The notes beneath the pieces were generated by a model. It was given only the letters and a program-made list of their open reading frames with translations. It was not told where the DNA came from and did no database searches. Positions 1 to 8,787 of a stretch of 64,000 bases of DNA are shown piece by piece. Each line of letters starts with the position of its first letter. The stretch's first letter is position 1. Source of the stretch: Mycobacterium sp. DL592 (GTDB lineage: Bacteria > Actinomycetota > Actinomycetes > Mycobacteriales > Mycobacteriaceae); contig NZ_CP050192.1 in the NCBI RefSeq assembly GCF_011694515.1, positions 1,975,131 to 2,039,130 on the forward strand, given 5' to 3'. A program made the translations under genes and the position numbers.

Positions 1-108
1 AAACCGCGGAGTGATGGTCTCCAACTGCGGGACCGTCTTGGTGGCATTCGCAAGTTGCCGCGCGGCAAGCGCACCAAGCGCCTGGGATTCATTCTGGGCC
101 GACGTCAT
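1..108 (-). CDS. N-terminus of a probable family 2 encapsulin shell protein (partial)
   Basis: The gene runs off the left edge; only its first 36 codons are present, starting at ATG 106-108 with an AGAGGAAG ribosome binding site upstream. The segment LGALAARQLANATKTVPQLE followed by TITPRF resembles the N-terminal arm of the mycobacterial SrpI/MMPI shell proteins (LG..AARNLATTTKT.PQM..ITPRW), as I remember that family. Those proteins form nanocompartments, often with a cysteine desulfurase as cargo, and are linked to sulfur starvation. The gene is divergent from the Lrp-type regulator at 268. The identity rests on 36 residues only; the cyclic-nucleotide-like insertion and cargo gene would lie outside the window. 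Confidence 0.5.
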   Translation of the reverse strand, partial: MTSAQNESQALGALAARQLANATKTVPQLETITPRF

Positions 109-267
109 GTCGATCTTCCTCTGCTTGGTCCTGGTTGGTGTTCGATCTCGTGAGCCACCCGGATGCTTCCGTCGGCAAAAGATCTCCCGGTAATCCTATC
201 CGCCAAAGTATGAAATATGCTTCGTAAGATTCGTCAATGTTGCCCGATTGATGGGAGAATTATTCCT

Positions 268-723
268 ATGGACCGCATTGACCGGAATATTTTGTCACAG
301 CTACAAGAGGATGGCCGGATCAGCGTCACCGATCTGGCTGCAGAGGTGGGACTGAGTCTGTCGTCGTGCCATCGCCGTGTGAAGGATCTGGAGCAGTCCG
401 GCGCCATAGAGAGATACCGTGCGGTCATCTCACCGAAGGCGCTCGGACTCAACTTCGAAGCACTGGTGTTCGTCACGATGGTGCGCACCGACCAAGAGAC
501 CATCGCCGCGTTCGAGCGAGACGTCGCGGCCAACCCGCACATCGTCACCGCCGAACGTCTCTTCGGCGAACCAGACTTCACCTTGCGTGTGCTCGCCCGC
601 GACCTCGTCGCCTACCAGGACATCTACGACAATGAGCTCGGGGCGCTGCCGGGCGTCCAGCGCCTCACGTCGACACTGGTGATGAAGCGGATCGGTGCCG
701 ATCAAACCGTGCCGATCCTGTGA
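268..723 (+). CDS. Lrp/AsnC-family transcriptional regulator
   Basis: A 151-residue protein with an N-terminal helix-turn-helix (MDRIDRNILSQLQEDGRI, then TDLAAEVGLSLSSCHRRVKD) and a C-terminal AsnC/RAM ligand-binding domain (EALVFVTMVRT to the end), the usual length and layout of the family. I start it at ATG 268, which has GGGAGA about 11 bases upstream and gives the classic family start; an in-frame ATG at 217 would add 17 atypical residues. It is divergent from the encapsulin-like gene and points toward the DszC-like enzyme, so it may control either or both. The ligand is unknown; an amino acid or sulfur metabolite would fit the family and the neighbours. Confidence 0.9.
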   Translation: MDRIDRNILSQLQEDGRISVTDLAAEVGLSLSSCHRRVKDLEQSGAIERYRAVISPKALGLNFEALVFVTMVRTDQETIAAFERDVAANPHIVTAERLFGEPDFTLRVLARDLVAYQDIYDNELGALPGVQRLTSTLVMKRIGADQTVPIL

Positions 724-855
724 TCGCCGCCGGCCGTGGGCTCCCGGAAAGAATCGTATCGATTCGATAGCTCGATAACCGCGGCCCTTTCTTGCAGCGT
801 TAGTCCTCGGCTCATCGGTACTTCCCGGTCACCGGCCGAGAAAAGGCGGAACGTT

Positions 856-2109
856 GTGAGTGTGGTGGACGTCGCGGCTGTTCCCGGGTCGGGTGCAGGA
901 CCGGGAGTGGCTGACCAAGGCCTCCGATGGCGGGAGCGAGCCGAGGCGATCAAGGACAAGCTGGCCGCCACCGCTGCCGTGCGCGATCGTGCCGGACGCC
1001 CACCGCGGGAGGAGATCGGCTGGCTGAAAGACGCTGAGCTACTGGGGATTTTCATTCCGCGGCAGTACGGCGGCGGCGGTGCATCCTGGGAGCAGATCGC
1101 CGCCGTAGTGGGGCTTGTTGCGCAAGCCGACGCATCGTTGGCCCATGTGCTGCTCTACCACTACTTCGGCGGTCTGGCGGGGATCCGGGGTGAGAACGGA
1201 TTCGTCGGTTCGGACCGCGCACGGCGTATCGCCGAGGAGCAGCTGCTTCACGGCACCGTCGCCCAGGCTGCGTATCCGCCCCTGATCGTGGCGACCCAAA
1301 CCCCAGATGGATTCCGGCTCAACGGGAGTAAACCCTTTACGACCGGCGCGGCCCTGGGCGATGTGCTGTTGGCGTGGGTGGTCTTCGACTCCGGAACCAC
1401 GCTTCGTGGACAGGATGTCTCCGGTCAGATCGGGACGGTTGCCGTCGAAGGCGGCGCGGACGGCCTGACATTCGGTGACGACTGGGACAACCTGGGTCAG
1501 CGGCGCACGGCAAGTGGGCGTACCACCTTCACCGAAGTCGCGGTGCGTACCGCGGACGTAATCAGCTACGGCATTGCCGACTCCGCCCGACCCGACCAAC
1601 TCGACGTGTTGTACATGTACTCAGGATTCGCCGCGATACTGACCGGTATCGCCGTTGGCGCTCTCAGCGAGGCCGGTGAGTACATCCGCACCACGTCACG
1701 CCCCTGGGTCGAATCAGAAGACCTTCGCCCAGAAGCTGATCCGCTCATCCTCGAGCGGTACGGCCGATTGTGGGTCGACGTGCAGTCAGCGGTGACACTG
1801 ACTGCACATGCAGTATCGGCGGTTGACGAGGCGCGGCGCACAGGGGCTGAGCTCACGTGGGAAGAACGGGGTACGGCAGTCACCCTTGCCAACACCGCAC
1901 GGGTCCATGCCAGTAACGTCGCGCTCAAGGTCTCCAGCGAGGTATTCGAGATCGCCGGTGCGCGGTCGAGTTCCCTTGCGAGCGGGCTGGATCGGTTCTG
2001 GCGTGACGCCAGAACGCTCAGTTTGCACGATCCGCTGCGCAACAAGCTGGTGCAGATCGGCGACTATGCACTCAACGGTGTGAATCCTGAACCCGGCTTC
2101 TACTCCTGA
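856..2109 (+). CDS. Acyl-CoA dehydrogenase-fold flavin monooxygenase (DszC/SfnB-like)
   Basis: About 417 residues of the acyl-CoA dehydrogenase fold. The N-terminal helical part has GWLKDAELLGIFIPRQYGG, followed by a mid beta domain (FTTGAALGDVLLAWVVFD) and a C-terminal four-helix part ending ARTLSLHDPLRNKLVQIGD. This pattern is nearer the DszC/SfnB group, which uses reduced flavin and oxygen in sulfur-compound oxidation, than to true acyl-CoA dehydrogenases. I chose GTG 856 because GGCGGA lies six bases upstream; a longer reading frame from 736 has poor composition before that point. Its place after an Lrp regulator and near a likely encapsulin suggests sulfur acquisition, which is an inference. 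The stop codon lies inside a terminator hairpin. Confidence 0.8.
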   Translation: MSVVDVAAVPGSGAGPGVADQGLRWRERAEAIKDKLAATAAVRDRAGRPPREEIGWLKDAELLGIFIPRQYGGGGASWEQIAAVVGLVAQADASLAHVLLYHYFGGLAGIRGENGFVGSDRARRIAEEQLLHGTVAQAAYPPLIVATQTPDGFRLNGSKPFTTGAALGDVLLAWVVFDSGTTLRGQDVSGQIGTVAVEGGADGLTFGDDWDNLGQRRTASGRTTFTEVAVRTADVISYGIADSARPDQLDVLYMYSGFAAILTGIAVGALSEAGEYIRTTSRPWVESEDLRPEADPLILERYGRLWVDVQSAVTLTAHAVSAVDEARRTGAELTWEERGTAVTLANTARVHASNVALKVSSEVFEIAGARSSSLASGLDRFWRDARTLSLHDPLRNKLVQIGDYALNGVNPEPGFYS

Positions 2110-2141
2110 CACGCGGCCTGCCCGGTCGCGTGTCAGGAGTA
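2101..2141. terminator. Bidirectional hairpin terminator between convergent genes
   Basis: A perfect 15-bp inverted repeat: arm 2101-2115 (TACTCCTGACACGCG), 11-nt loop 2116-2126, arm 2127-2141. It covers the stop codon of the upstream + strand gene and ends five bases before the stop of the convergent protease gene, so it can serve both. There is no T-run, as is usual for mycobacterial hairpin terminators. Confidence 0.85.
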
Positions 2142-2145
2142 GACG

Positions 2146-3525
2146 CTATGACTGCTGCTGCTGGCCCAACGTCACCTGCGCGGTGTGCGACGAGCCCGCC
2201 GGGTCGTTGTAGGTCAGTGCGACGGTGTCGCCCGGTGCCTTGGAACTGATCGCCGCGACGAGCGCCTCCGGGCCGTCGATCACCTGATCGTCGACCTTGG
2301 TGACCACCGAGCCCTTCTCGAGGCCGGCGGATGCCGCCGCGCTGCCCTGCACCACGCCGGCGATGGCCGCACCGTGACCGCTGTCGTCGGCGCTGAGCTT
2401 TACGCCCAGCGAGGCGCGCTGCACGGTCCCGGTCGAGACCAGCTCATCGGCGATCCGCTTAGCCTGATCCACCGGGATCGCGAAGCCCAAACCGATCGAA
2501 CCCGCCTGTGCGCCAGGCGAATCCTGGCCGCCGCCCATGGAGGCGATCGCGGAGTTCACTCCGATCAGGTTGCCGCTCATGTCGACCAGTGCACCGCCGG
2601 AGTTACCCGGATTGATCGCCGCGTCGGTCTGAATCGCGCTCATCACCGAATGCTGGCCGGTCTGTTCATCGCCGGTGGCCACCGGCCGGTTCAGCGCGCT
2701 GATGATGCCGGTCGTCACCGTGCCCTGCAAGCCGAGGGGTGAGCCGATCGCGACGACGTTCTGGCCGACCTTGAGGTCCTTCGACGAGCCGATGCTGATC
2801 GGGGTGAGGTTGTCCAAGCCCTGGACGCGGATCACCGCGACGTCATCGGCCGGGTCGGTGCCCACGACGGCAAAGGGCGCGGTGCGGCCGTCCGACAGCG
2901 ACACGGTCGCCTTCAGGCCGCCGCCCATTGCCCCCGGTCCGCGAGGGCTGTCCGTATCGCCCGCCGCCGCGGCAACCACATGGTTGTTGGTCAGGATCAG
3001 CCCATCGGAGCTCAGGATGATCCCCGAACCTTCTTCGCGGGCCTGACCGCTGTCGATCTGGATCTTCACCACACTGGGCAGCACCTTGGCCGAGACCTCT
3101 TCGACCGAACCGGGTGCGCTCACCGCGGCCGGCTGGCCCTGGGTCGGTGCCGTAGGCGCGGGATGTGTCACGGCAAGCGGGGCACCTGCCGAAGAGTTGG
3201 ATACCGAGTGGCTGGAATTGCTGACGACGGCCGCTGTTGCGGCGGCCCCGACGGCCATGGCGACGACGGCCGTGCCGGCGACCAAGACGGCCGCGCCCAC
3301 TCCCCTTCTTTGCCCAGCCGCAGCACGGTTGAGCTGTGCGCGGGACGGATCACGTGCTTCTCGGCCTGGTCCGTAGGGCTGGTGGTATGCCGGCCCTGAT
3401 TGGGTAGATCCGTGGTTTGGATAACCGTTGGTGTACCACGGCGCCGAGTTAAATTGCTGGGCATATTCTTTGGGCTGCGCGAATTGATCGTTGCCCTGCG
3501 GCTGATATGTGTAGCGGTCGCTCAT
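2146..3525 (-). CDS. pepD: HtrA/DegP-family membrane-anchored serine protease (PepD-like)
   Basis: A 459-residue protein: a cytosolic Tyr/Gln/Pro-rich N-terminus (1-70), one transmembrane helix (about 76-101), a trypsin-like protease domain (about 140-345) and a C-terminal PDZ domain (about 355-455). The catalytic triad is intact: His182 in LTNNHVV, Asp228 in DPADDVAVI, Ser309 in INPGNSGGAL. It matches M. tuberculosis PepD (Rv0983) in layout and in stretches such as GLGFAIPVDQAKRIADEL. The start at 3525 has GGGAGAAG upstream; the open frame continues 49 codons further with unlikely sequence. It should act outside the membrane in quality control of misfolded envelope proteins. PepD usually sits beside mprAB, which is not present here, so this may be a paralogue. 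Confidence 0.92.
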   Translation of the reverse strand: MSDRYTYQPQGNDQFAQPKEYAQQFNSAPWYTNGYPNHGSTQSGPAYHQPYGPGREARDPSRAQLNRAAAGQRRGVGAAVLVAGTAVVAMAVGAAATAAVVSNSSHSVSNSSAGAPLAVTHPAPTAPTQGQPAAVSAPGSVEEVSAKVLPSVVKIQIDSGQAREEGSGIILSSDGLILTNNHVVAAAAGDTDSPRGPGAMGGGLKATVSLSDGRTAPFAVVGTDPADDVAVIRVQGLDNLTPISIGSSKDLKVGQNVVAIGSPLGLQGTVTTGIISALNRPVATGDEQTGQHSVMSAIQTDAAINPGNSGGALVDMSGNLIGVNSAIASMGGGQDSPGAQAGSIGLGFAIPVDQAKRIADELVSTGTVQRASLGVKLSADDSGHGAAIAGVVQGSAAASAGLEKGSVVTKVDDQVIDGPEALVAAISSKAPGDTVALTYNDPAGSSHTAQVTLGQQQQS

Positions 3526-3803
3526 TGCGTGTGTTCTTCTCCCTCGAGACACGGACGTACATGCGCCACAGTGACGCTCGTGTTCAGAATGCCGGGAGCG
3601 ACTGAGTCTTTGCTGAGAGTGAGTTCGGTTCCGTCGAAGACTTTTTCGGCCCGATAATGCACCCGCTCGCACCTAACATGATCCGCCCGAGTATGAAATC
3701 CGCTGTCCGGCTGCGTGATTCAGGAGCTTTTGCCACCTTGAGAGTGTCCGGTGACTCCGTTAGAGGCCTGGAATGCGGTGGTCACGGTTCGGTATCGGCG
3801 GTT
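3526..3803. other. Intergenic region upstream of the pepD-like gene
   Basis: No convincing gene. The leftmost part must hold the promoter and leader of the pepD-like gene, including its GGGAGAAG ribosome binding site. A + strand open frame that starts at 3657 lacks family features and runs antisense into the cutinase gene. I see no clear sigma-factor boxes. Confidence 0.5.
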
Positions 3804-3831
3804 GGCGACGGCCTGATCCGGCCGAGTCGCC
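3804..3831 (-). terminator. Possible terminator of the cutinase gene
   Basis: An imperfect hairpin directly after the cutinase stop codon: GGCGACGGCC (3804-3813), a 6-nt loop, and GGCCGAGTCGCC (3820-3831), pairing with a two-base bulge. There is no T-run. Confidence 0.45.
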
Positions 3832-4578
3832 TTAGTTGCCGGGTTCGACTTGGGCGGCCGTCTGCACCAGCGTTGCCGCTGCGGCAGGCCCGCCCAGCTT
3901 GCCCACCACAAAGTCGGCCGCCTGGTCTGCCATACCGTTCACCTTGTACGAGCTGTGGGCTGAGCGGTCCATCCCGCCCGGTTCGCACACCGGGTCGCCT
4001 GCTGCGCACAACTGGATCGTCTTGCTCGAGTACAGGTCGCCGATCGTGATCGGCGGCGCACTGTGGTCGGCCAGGCCGAGGAACCAGCTGTCCGGAGTGC
4101 CGAAGAGTGCAACGGCGGCCACGTGGGACGCGACGGACGCCGGCATGGGACCCGAGATGCTGGCCGGCAGCGGGTAGCCGGCCGGGACCGCACTCGCGGT
4201 GGTGTAACCGGCTACCGCGGCACCTTGCGAGTAGCCGCCGAGCACGATCTTGGTCGACGGGCACTGCGCGCTGATCGCTTGAACCTTGCCTGCGGCATCG
4301 GCGACGCCGTCGACGGCCTGTCCGAAGTTCAGTGAAGCCGGGTAGTTCACGCCGTAGGCCGGCACCGACTTGCCGGGCAAGCGTGCGCTCAGCGCATCGA
4401 CGAATGCCTGGCCGGTGTCCCCCACTCCGGGCGACTCGAAGGTTCCGCGCGCGAAGACCACCTCGACGGCGGGACAGGAGTCTTCGGCGGCCTGCGCCGT
4501 TGCGACCGGGCCGGCGATCGCGGCGGCGACGGCGATGGCGGCAAACACGGCACTGCGAGCCCGAAGCGATGCGCTCAT
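3832..4578 (-). CDS. Secreted cutinase-family esterase
   Basis: A 248-residue protein with a signal peptide (about 1-31, cleaved after TAQA) and a cutinase alpha/beta hydrolase domain. The catalytic Ser117 lies in GGYSQGAAV; Asp195 lies in AAGDPVCEPGG and His208 in RSAHSSY. The four conserved cysteines at 35, 106, 191 and 198 fit the two disulfides of cutinases. Mycobacterial members (Culp/cutinase-like proteins) hydrolyse medium- to long-chain esters or phospholipids outside the cell. It is a single-gene unit. The substrate cannot be read from sequence. Confidence 0.95.
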   Translation of the reverse strand: MSASLRARSAVFAAIAVAAAIAGPVATAQAAEDSCPAVEVVFARGTFESPGVGDTGQAFVDALSARLPGKSVPAYGVNYPASLNFGQAVDGVADAAGKVQAISAQCPSTKIVLGGYSQGAAVAGYTTASAVPAGYPLPASISGPMPASVASHVAAVALFGTPDSWFLGLADHSAPPITIGDLYSSKTIQLCAAGDPVCEPGGMDRSAHSSYKVNGMADQAADFVVGKLGGPAAAATLVQTAAQVEPGN

Positions 4579-4738
4579 GAGGGGGTTCCCCGTTCTGTTC
4601 TGGTGTCATCGCGACTGGTTTCGCAGGTGGCAACTGCTTGCTACAAGTGGGCAAGACAGGTCGAGATTCCAGGAACGGGACGTGATCTACCCCACTGGGG
4701 CAAATCCGCTGCGCCACTGATTGCGCCGCGGCGGAAAC

Positions 4739-5254
4739 TCAGGACAGCTCTGGCGGGCTCTCGTGGCGTGCGGCGGAATCGAGCGCCAGTCCCTCGACGA
4801 ACTCGAGTTGGTCCAGATCCGACAGCACCTGGCGGGCCAGGAGTCCGTGGCTGTGGGCCAGGGCCAACCAGAGGTGGTCGGGTTCGGTGGCTGCCGCCCC
4901 GGCCTGTTGTGCCTGCCGGGATGCGGTGACGATCAGCGATCGGGCGTGCGGGCTGAAGGGCAGGTGCACGAACCGCGGTGACGCCCGTTGCCGAACCCCG
5001 GAGACCTGCTCGATGCGCTCCCGGATCACCGCAGGGCTCACCCCTCGTTGTTTGAGCCCAACGGTGATCCGGTGCGAGGCGTCGGCGATGAGGCCCAGGA
5101 GTAGATGTGCCGACCCCACGAAGTTGCTGGCATACGAGTACGCCTCGTCGTGTGCTGTTCGGACAGCCGCTCGTGCCGGCTCCCCCAAGGTGGCGAGGGC
5201 GCGTGCGAGATGCTCGGCACTGATAGGACCGTCTGAAGGAGGCACACTGACCAT
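4739..5254 (-). CDS. Stand-alone Clp N-terminal domain protein
   Basis: 171 residues holding the two Clp-N repeats and nothing else: the first around AVRTAHDEAYSYASNFVGSA then HLLLGLI, the second around HARSLIVTASRQAQQAG then EPDHLWLAL. The AAA ATPase modules of ClpC/ClpB are absent. In ClpC the N domain binds substrates, phospho-arginine and adaptors, and M. tuberculosis ClpC2 is a known Clp-N-only-type protein that sequesters toxins of ClpC1, so a decoy or adaptor role is possible. The start at ATG 5254 is the only good one. It is followed downstream on the same strand by an unrelated cutinase gene. Confidence 0.85.
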   Translation of the reverse strand: MVSVPPSDGPISAEHLARALATLGEPARAAVRTAHDEAYSYASNFVGSAHLLLGLIADASHRITVGLKQRGVSPAVIRERIEQVSGVRQRASPRFVHLPFSPHARSLIVTASRQAQQAGAAATEPDHLWLALAHSHGLLARQVLSDLDQLEFVEGLALDSAARHESPPELS

Positions 5255-5309
5255 AATTTGCTGATCCTACAATATCGAAATATTGGAGGTTTGCTGAACC
5301 TGGTCTGTC

Positions 5310-5921
5310 CTACTCCGGGGGTCGCCTGATCTGGCCGCGTTCGAGCAGAGCGTTGACCGAATCCTCCCAACGCTGCAGCTGGGCCGGGGTGGTGAGCGGT
5401 TCCGGCAGGTGGCGGTCGATGTGTCGACGCATGATGACCGCACCCATCGTCAGGATGATCGGATTGAGCGCGGCCCAGACCAGATCGAGGTTTTCTGCGG
5501 TGGCACCGATGTCGTCGAGCTGACGCCAGTGCCCCATCACGATCGCCGCTGTGGCATCGAAGAACGCCGCCCCTGCGGGAGCGCCTTCGACGAGCAGCCG
5601 CGCCAGGTAGTCGACCGCGGTCAGATGCTCAGAGAGCAGGAAGATCACTCGTCTGCCGAGTTCGAGCACCGCTTCGGTCGGATCAGAGGGCAGCGGTTGC
5701 GCCATGGCGGCCCCGATCATCGACAAGGCCTGCTGGTCCACCGCCTCGATCAGCTTGTCCTTGGAACCGAAGTGATGCTGAACCAATCCAACCGACACGC
5801 CCGCCGCGTTCGCGACCATCTGCAAGGTCGAGCCCGCGGCGCCGTACTGGGCGAACACGTCGAGGGCTGCCTCGACGATTCGGTCCTGCTTCGACGTTGC
5901 GAAGCTTTCTTCCGCGGCCAC
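5310..5921 (-). CDS. TetR-family transcriptional regulator
   Basis: About 203 residues with a TetR DNA-binding domain at the N-terminus (QDRIVEAALDVFAQYGAAG, then LQMVANAAGVSVGLVQHHFG) and a helical ligand-binding domain. I chose GTG 5921, which has AGGAAAACCAG upstream; an in-frame GTG at 6008 would add 29 residues of low-quality sequence. It lies just upstream of the Clp-N gene on the same strand (55-base gap) and downstream of the beta-helix gene. The operator and ligand are not evident. Confidence 0.85.
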   Translation of the reverse strand: MAAEESFATSKQDRIVEAALDVFAQYGAAGSTLQMVANAAGVSVGLVQHHFGSKDKLIEAVDQQALSMIGAAMAQPLPSDPTEAVLELGRRVIFLLSEHLTAVDYLARLLVEGAPAGAAFFDATAAIVMGHWRQLDDIGATAENLDLVWAALNPIILTMGAVIMRRHIDRHLPEPLTTPAQLQRWEDSVNALLERGQIRRPPE

Positions 5922-6034
5922 CTGGTTTTCCTGCCCTCTGTTGCGCTGCCGGTTGTCCCACCCATGAAGATAGGTGGTCAAACGACCGATCCACACACCA
6001 AACGCCACGACATCGGTGTGAAGATCTCAGAGGT

Positions 6035-7639
6035 CTACGCGACGGTGAGGGCCGCTCCGTTCAATGTCCACCCGGACGCCGTGTAGCTGCCGGCCGGGAC
6101 GTTCGCCAGTCCGAGCGGCCAGAGGCTGGTGTTCTTCAGCGCGATGTTGGTGAATCGGATGCCGCTGACGCTGCCCGCATCGACGATGATCCCGGCATTT
6201 CGACCGGCGGTTGTCGGGGTGCTGGCGATCGTCAGTCCGGAGATGGTGACATTGCTGACACTCGTTCCGTTGTTGCCCGCGTAAATCAGAACCGCGCCCT
6301 GGATCACGCTGGTGCTGGTGTTGGCGCCGGTGACCGTGCCACCGGTGATGGTGACATTGCTGACCGAACTGGTGTACCAGGGCGCCCCTTCGGAGGCGAT
6401 GTAGATGCCGGCAGCCGAGGTGGCCGACACGGCGATGTTGTTGACGGTGATGTTGTAGCCCCCGACCACCGACAGCCCCCGACCCCAGGTGGTCCCCGCC
6501 ACCGTCGACGAGTTGATCACGATGTCGTGGGACGGCGCCGGATCGGCCCCATAGGAGACCACCGCGATGCCGTCGTCACCGGTCAGCTTGGTGGTGACGT
6601 TGGTGAGCTTGCCGAATGACGAGCCATTGGTGATGTGGACGCCGTCAGCGCGGGTGTTCTGGACGGTGACGTTGGACAGCGTGAAACCGCTTGCCCCGAA
6701 GACGAACACGCCTGCGGCCGCCGAGCCGGTGATGGTGACATTGCTGACGGTCGCGTTGTTGCCCAGGATGTTGAGGCTGTTCTGATTGAGTGAGTCGTAG
6801 CGGGTGCCGGTCAGCGGGGCGCTCAGATTCAGGTTGGTGAGCGTCACTCCGTTACCGACGATCGACAGCGACGACGTGGCGTCGTTGGTCGCCTGCAGCG
6901 TCGCACCGTTGCCGTTGATGGTCACGTTGGAGGCGTTGATCGTCAGGACACCGCTGTGCTTGTAGGTGGTTCCCGCGTTCAAGGTAAGAGTCTGACCGGA
7001 CTTCAGGTTGTCGAAGAGTGCCTGCAGCGATGCTGTGCTGTCCGTCGACGAGGCGCTCGGTACGACAGGCTTGCCTGATCCTCCGGTGCTGCGCCTCGCC
7101 GACGTCGACGCTGCGGCAGTGGTTTTCGTGGACGTCGCGGCTGCCGGCGATGCGGCGGCAGCCGGAGCAGCCGCACCCACGGCGGCGACGAGGCCGATGG
7201 CCAGGACCGCGGGTGACGTTCCGGTAGCCGCAGCCGCCGATGCCTCCTGAGGCACCGGCGGCGACGAAACCGCCGAAGGCACAGTCACGATGCTGGTTGT
7301 GCGGACCGAGGCGGGAAGGGCTTGTACCAGCGAGCGACTAGTCGCCTTCGGCACGCTCGCGGCCGATTGCACGCTCGTTCCGCTCGCCGTGCGAGCCGAT
7401 GCCGCCGACGCACTGGAAGCCGACCCTCCGCTACCTCCGGAGGAGGCGGAATGGTCTGCGGATCGGCCGCTGTCCGCGTGAGCCACCCCGCATGCGGTTG
7501 CCAACAGCGCGCTGGCGCCCAATGCGAGGACGCCTGCCGCCAATGCGGCATAAACCTCCGCAGGGCGAGGGAGTCCCTGTTTCTTAAGGGGTGTACGTAC
7601 TTTCGTGCCGACAGCGCCGACCAAGCCTGAGTTCCCCAT
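6035..7639 (-). CDS. Secreted parallel beta-helix repeat protein
   Basis: 534 residues. An N-terminal hydrophobic signal segment (about 28-55) precedes a long Ala/Ser/Thr-rich linker (55-205). The C-terminal part (about 210-534) is a right-handed parallel beta-helix in which a roughly 20-25-residue coil repeats with motifs such as SNVTITG, NNATVSNVTITG, SVSNVTISG and LTNVTTKLTG. Such folds occur in pectate-lyase-like polysaccharide enzymes and in passive surface proteins. I see no catalytic signature, so an enzymatic role is not claimed. Asn and Val recur at the turn positions. It is a single gene, transcribed toward the TetR gene. Confidence 0.8.
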   Translation of the reverse strand: MGNSGLVGAVGTKVRTPLKKQGLPRPAEVYAALAAGVLALGASALLATACGVAHADSGRSADHSASSGGSGGSASSASAASARTASGTSVQSAASVPKATSRSLVQALPASVRTTSIVTVPSAVSSPPVPQEASAAAATGTSPAVLAIGLVAAVGAAAPAAAASPAAATSTKTTAAASTSARRSTGGSGKPVVPSASSTDSTASLQALFDNLKSGQTLTLNAGTTYKHSGVLTINASNVTINGNGATLQATNDATSSLSIVGNGVTLTNLNLSAPLTGTRYDSLNQNSLNILGNNATVSNVTITGSAAAGVFVFGASGFTLSNVTVQNTRADGVHITNGSSFGKLTNVTTKLTGDDGIAVVSYGADPAPSHDIVINSSTVAGTTWGRGLSVVGGYNITVNNIAVSATSAAGIYIASEGAPWYTSSVSNVTITGGTVTGANTSTSVIQGAVLIYAGNNGTSVSNVTISGLTIASTPTTAGRNAGIIVDAGSVSGIRFTNIALKNTSLWPLGLANVPAGSYTASGWTLNGAALTVA

Positions 7640-8065
7640 TTGCGTCCCCTACCCTGCGGTTATTTCTGCCGGCAAACGCTAACGGGCGAAACTTAACTCA
7701 GTGATGTGTTGGCTGCAGCACGAATTGGTGAAAATTTTTCCGAACGGCAGACGTCAGTCCTGCGGCGTGCTGCGCGCCGGAAGGCCTTACTCATCAACTG
7801 ATTTCGGCGCCCAGACCCACGCGGCGATCGCTGAGCGCATTCACGATATTGTCGTTGGCGTCAGACGGATTATTTGCTTGATCCGCAAATTGACGTCAAA
7901 TGCGCAGTACACGATCCGAATAGTCCACCGCTGTGTCATTCGCTGTAGTTGCGTCCTTGTGTATAAGCCGATTCGGAATAACCGGCCGGGACCGGCCACG
8001 TAAGTCCCTAGGTGCGCGCTGCCCGGCCGGTCGCGCAGGCCCCGGGTGGCTGTACCGTGGCGGCC
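7640..8065. other. Divergent intergenic region, comparatively AT-rich
   Basis: About 430 bases between the beta-helix gene and the FKBP lipoprotein gene, clearly lower in GC than the flanks. It must contain both promoters. A 10-bp palindrome TTGACGTCAA lies at 7890-7899, inside ATCCGCAAATTGACGTCAAA, and could be an operator. I find no coding sequence or RNA gene in it; open frames on either strand here look random. Confidence 0.5.
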
Positions 8066-8707
8066 GTGAACATTTCTCGCTTGTCCTCTTCCGCAGTGCT
8101 CGTCATGTGCGCGGCCGCAGTCGCCACGACGCTGACCGCGTGCGGGTCGGACACCAAGGCATCGTCGACGTCCTCGACCGCGTCGACCACCTCGTCGGCC
8201 GCTGATGCGCTCTCGTCCGTGGTTCCTCAAGCGCCGCCGGCCGCGGCCGGCGGGTGCCCGTCGGTGGCACCGGGCAGTGTCGCGACCCCGGAGTGGACGC
8301 TTTCGGGCGCCACGGGAAGCGTCGCGGTGAGCGGGTCCACCGATACGACGGCCCCCTATATCAAGGTGAACGCGCCGTTCAGCGTGACCGAAACCCAGGT
8401 GCACACGCTCAAGGCGGGCGACGGGCCAGTCGTCGCACCGACCGCGACCGTGTCGGTCTGCTACATGGGTGTCAATGGCCGTGACGGTTCGGTGTTCGAC
8501 AGTGCGTACGAGCGCGGCGAGCCGGCCGACTTCCCACTCGACGGTGTGGTCAAGGGATTCCAGAAAGCAATCGCCGGCCAGAAAGTGGGTTCCACGGTTG
8601 CGGTGGCGATGACGTCGGCAGACGGCTATCCCGACGGTGAGCCGCGGGCCGGCATCGCGCCGGGCGACACCCTGATCTTCGCGATCAAGATACTCAGCGC
8701 GTCCTAG
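8066..8707 (+). CDS. FKBP-type peptidyl-prolyl isomerase lipoprotein
   Basis: 213 residues with a lipoprotein signal: hydrophobic SSAVLVMCAAAVATTLTAC with lipobox LTAC, so the mature protein is anchored by its Cys on the outer face of the membrane. A Ser/Thr/Ala linker is followed by an FKBP-like domain (about 125-213) showing VSVCYMGVNGRDGSVFDSAY, FPLDGVVKGFQKAIAGQKVG and GIAPGDTLIFAIKIL. It should help fold exported proteins. GTG 8066 is the start that places the charged n-region correctly; the frame is open further upstream, but the extra residues would spoil the signal. It is similar in design to the secreted PPIase of M. tuberculosis (Rv2582-type proteins differ in fold). Confidence 0.88.
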   Translation: MNISRLSSSAVLVMCAAAVATTLTACGSDTKASSTSSTASTTSSAADALSSVVPQAPPAAAGGCPSVAPGSVATPEWTLSGATGSVAVSGSTDTTAPYIKVNAPFSVTETQVHTLKAGDGPVVAPTATVSVCYMGVNGRDGSVFDSAYERGEPADFPLDGVVKGFQKAIAGQKVGSTVAVAMTSADGYPDGEPRAGIAPGDTLIFAIKILSAS

Positions 8708-8787
8708 CCCTGGCCGTTGGCGGCTCGTGAAATGCGTTGTAGTGCAGCGCCTTTCGGTGTTTCACCGCCCGGCGGCGTCCTCGATGC

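Noticed and set aside
3657..4049. 130-codon open frame on the + strand between the protease and the cutinase
   Set aside because: Half of it is antisense to the cutinase gene, composition is Arg/Pro-rich as expected for a shadow frame in GC-rich DNA, and there is no ribosome binding site.
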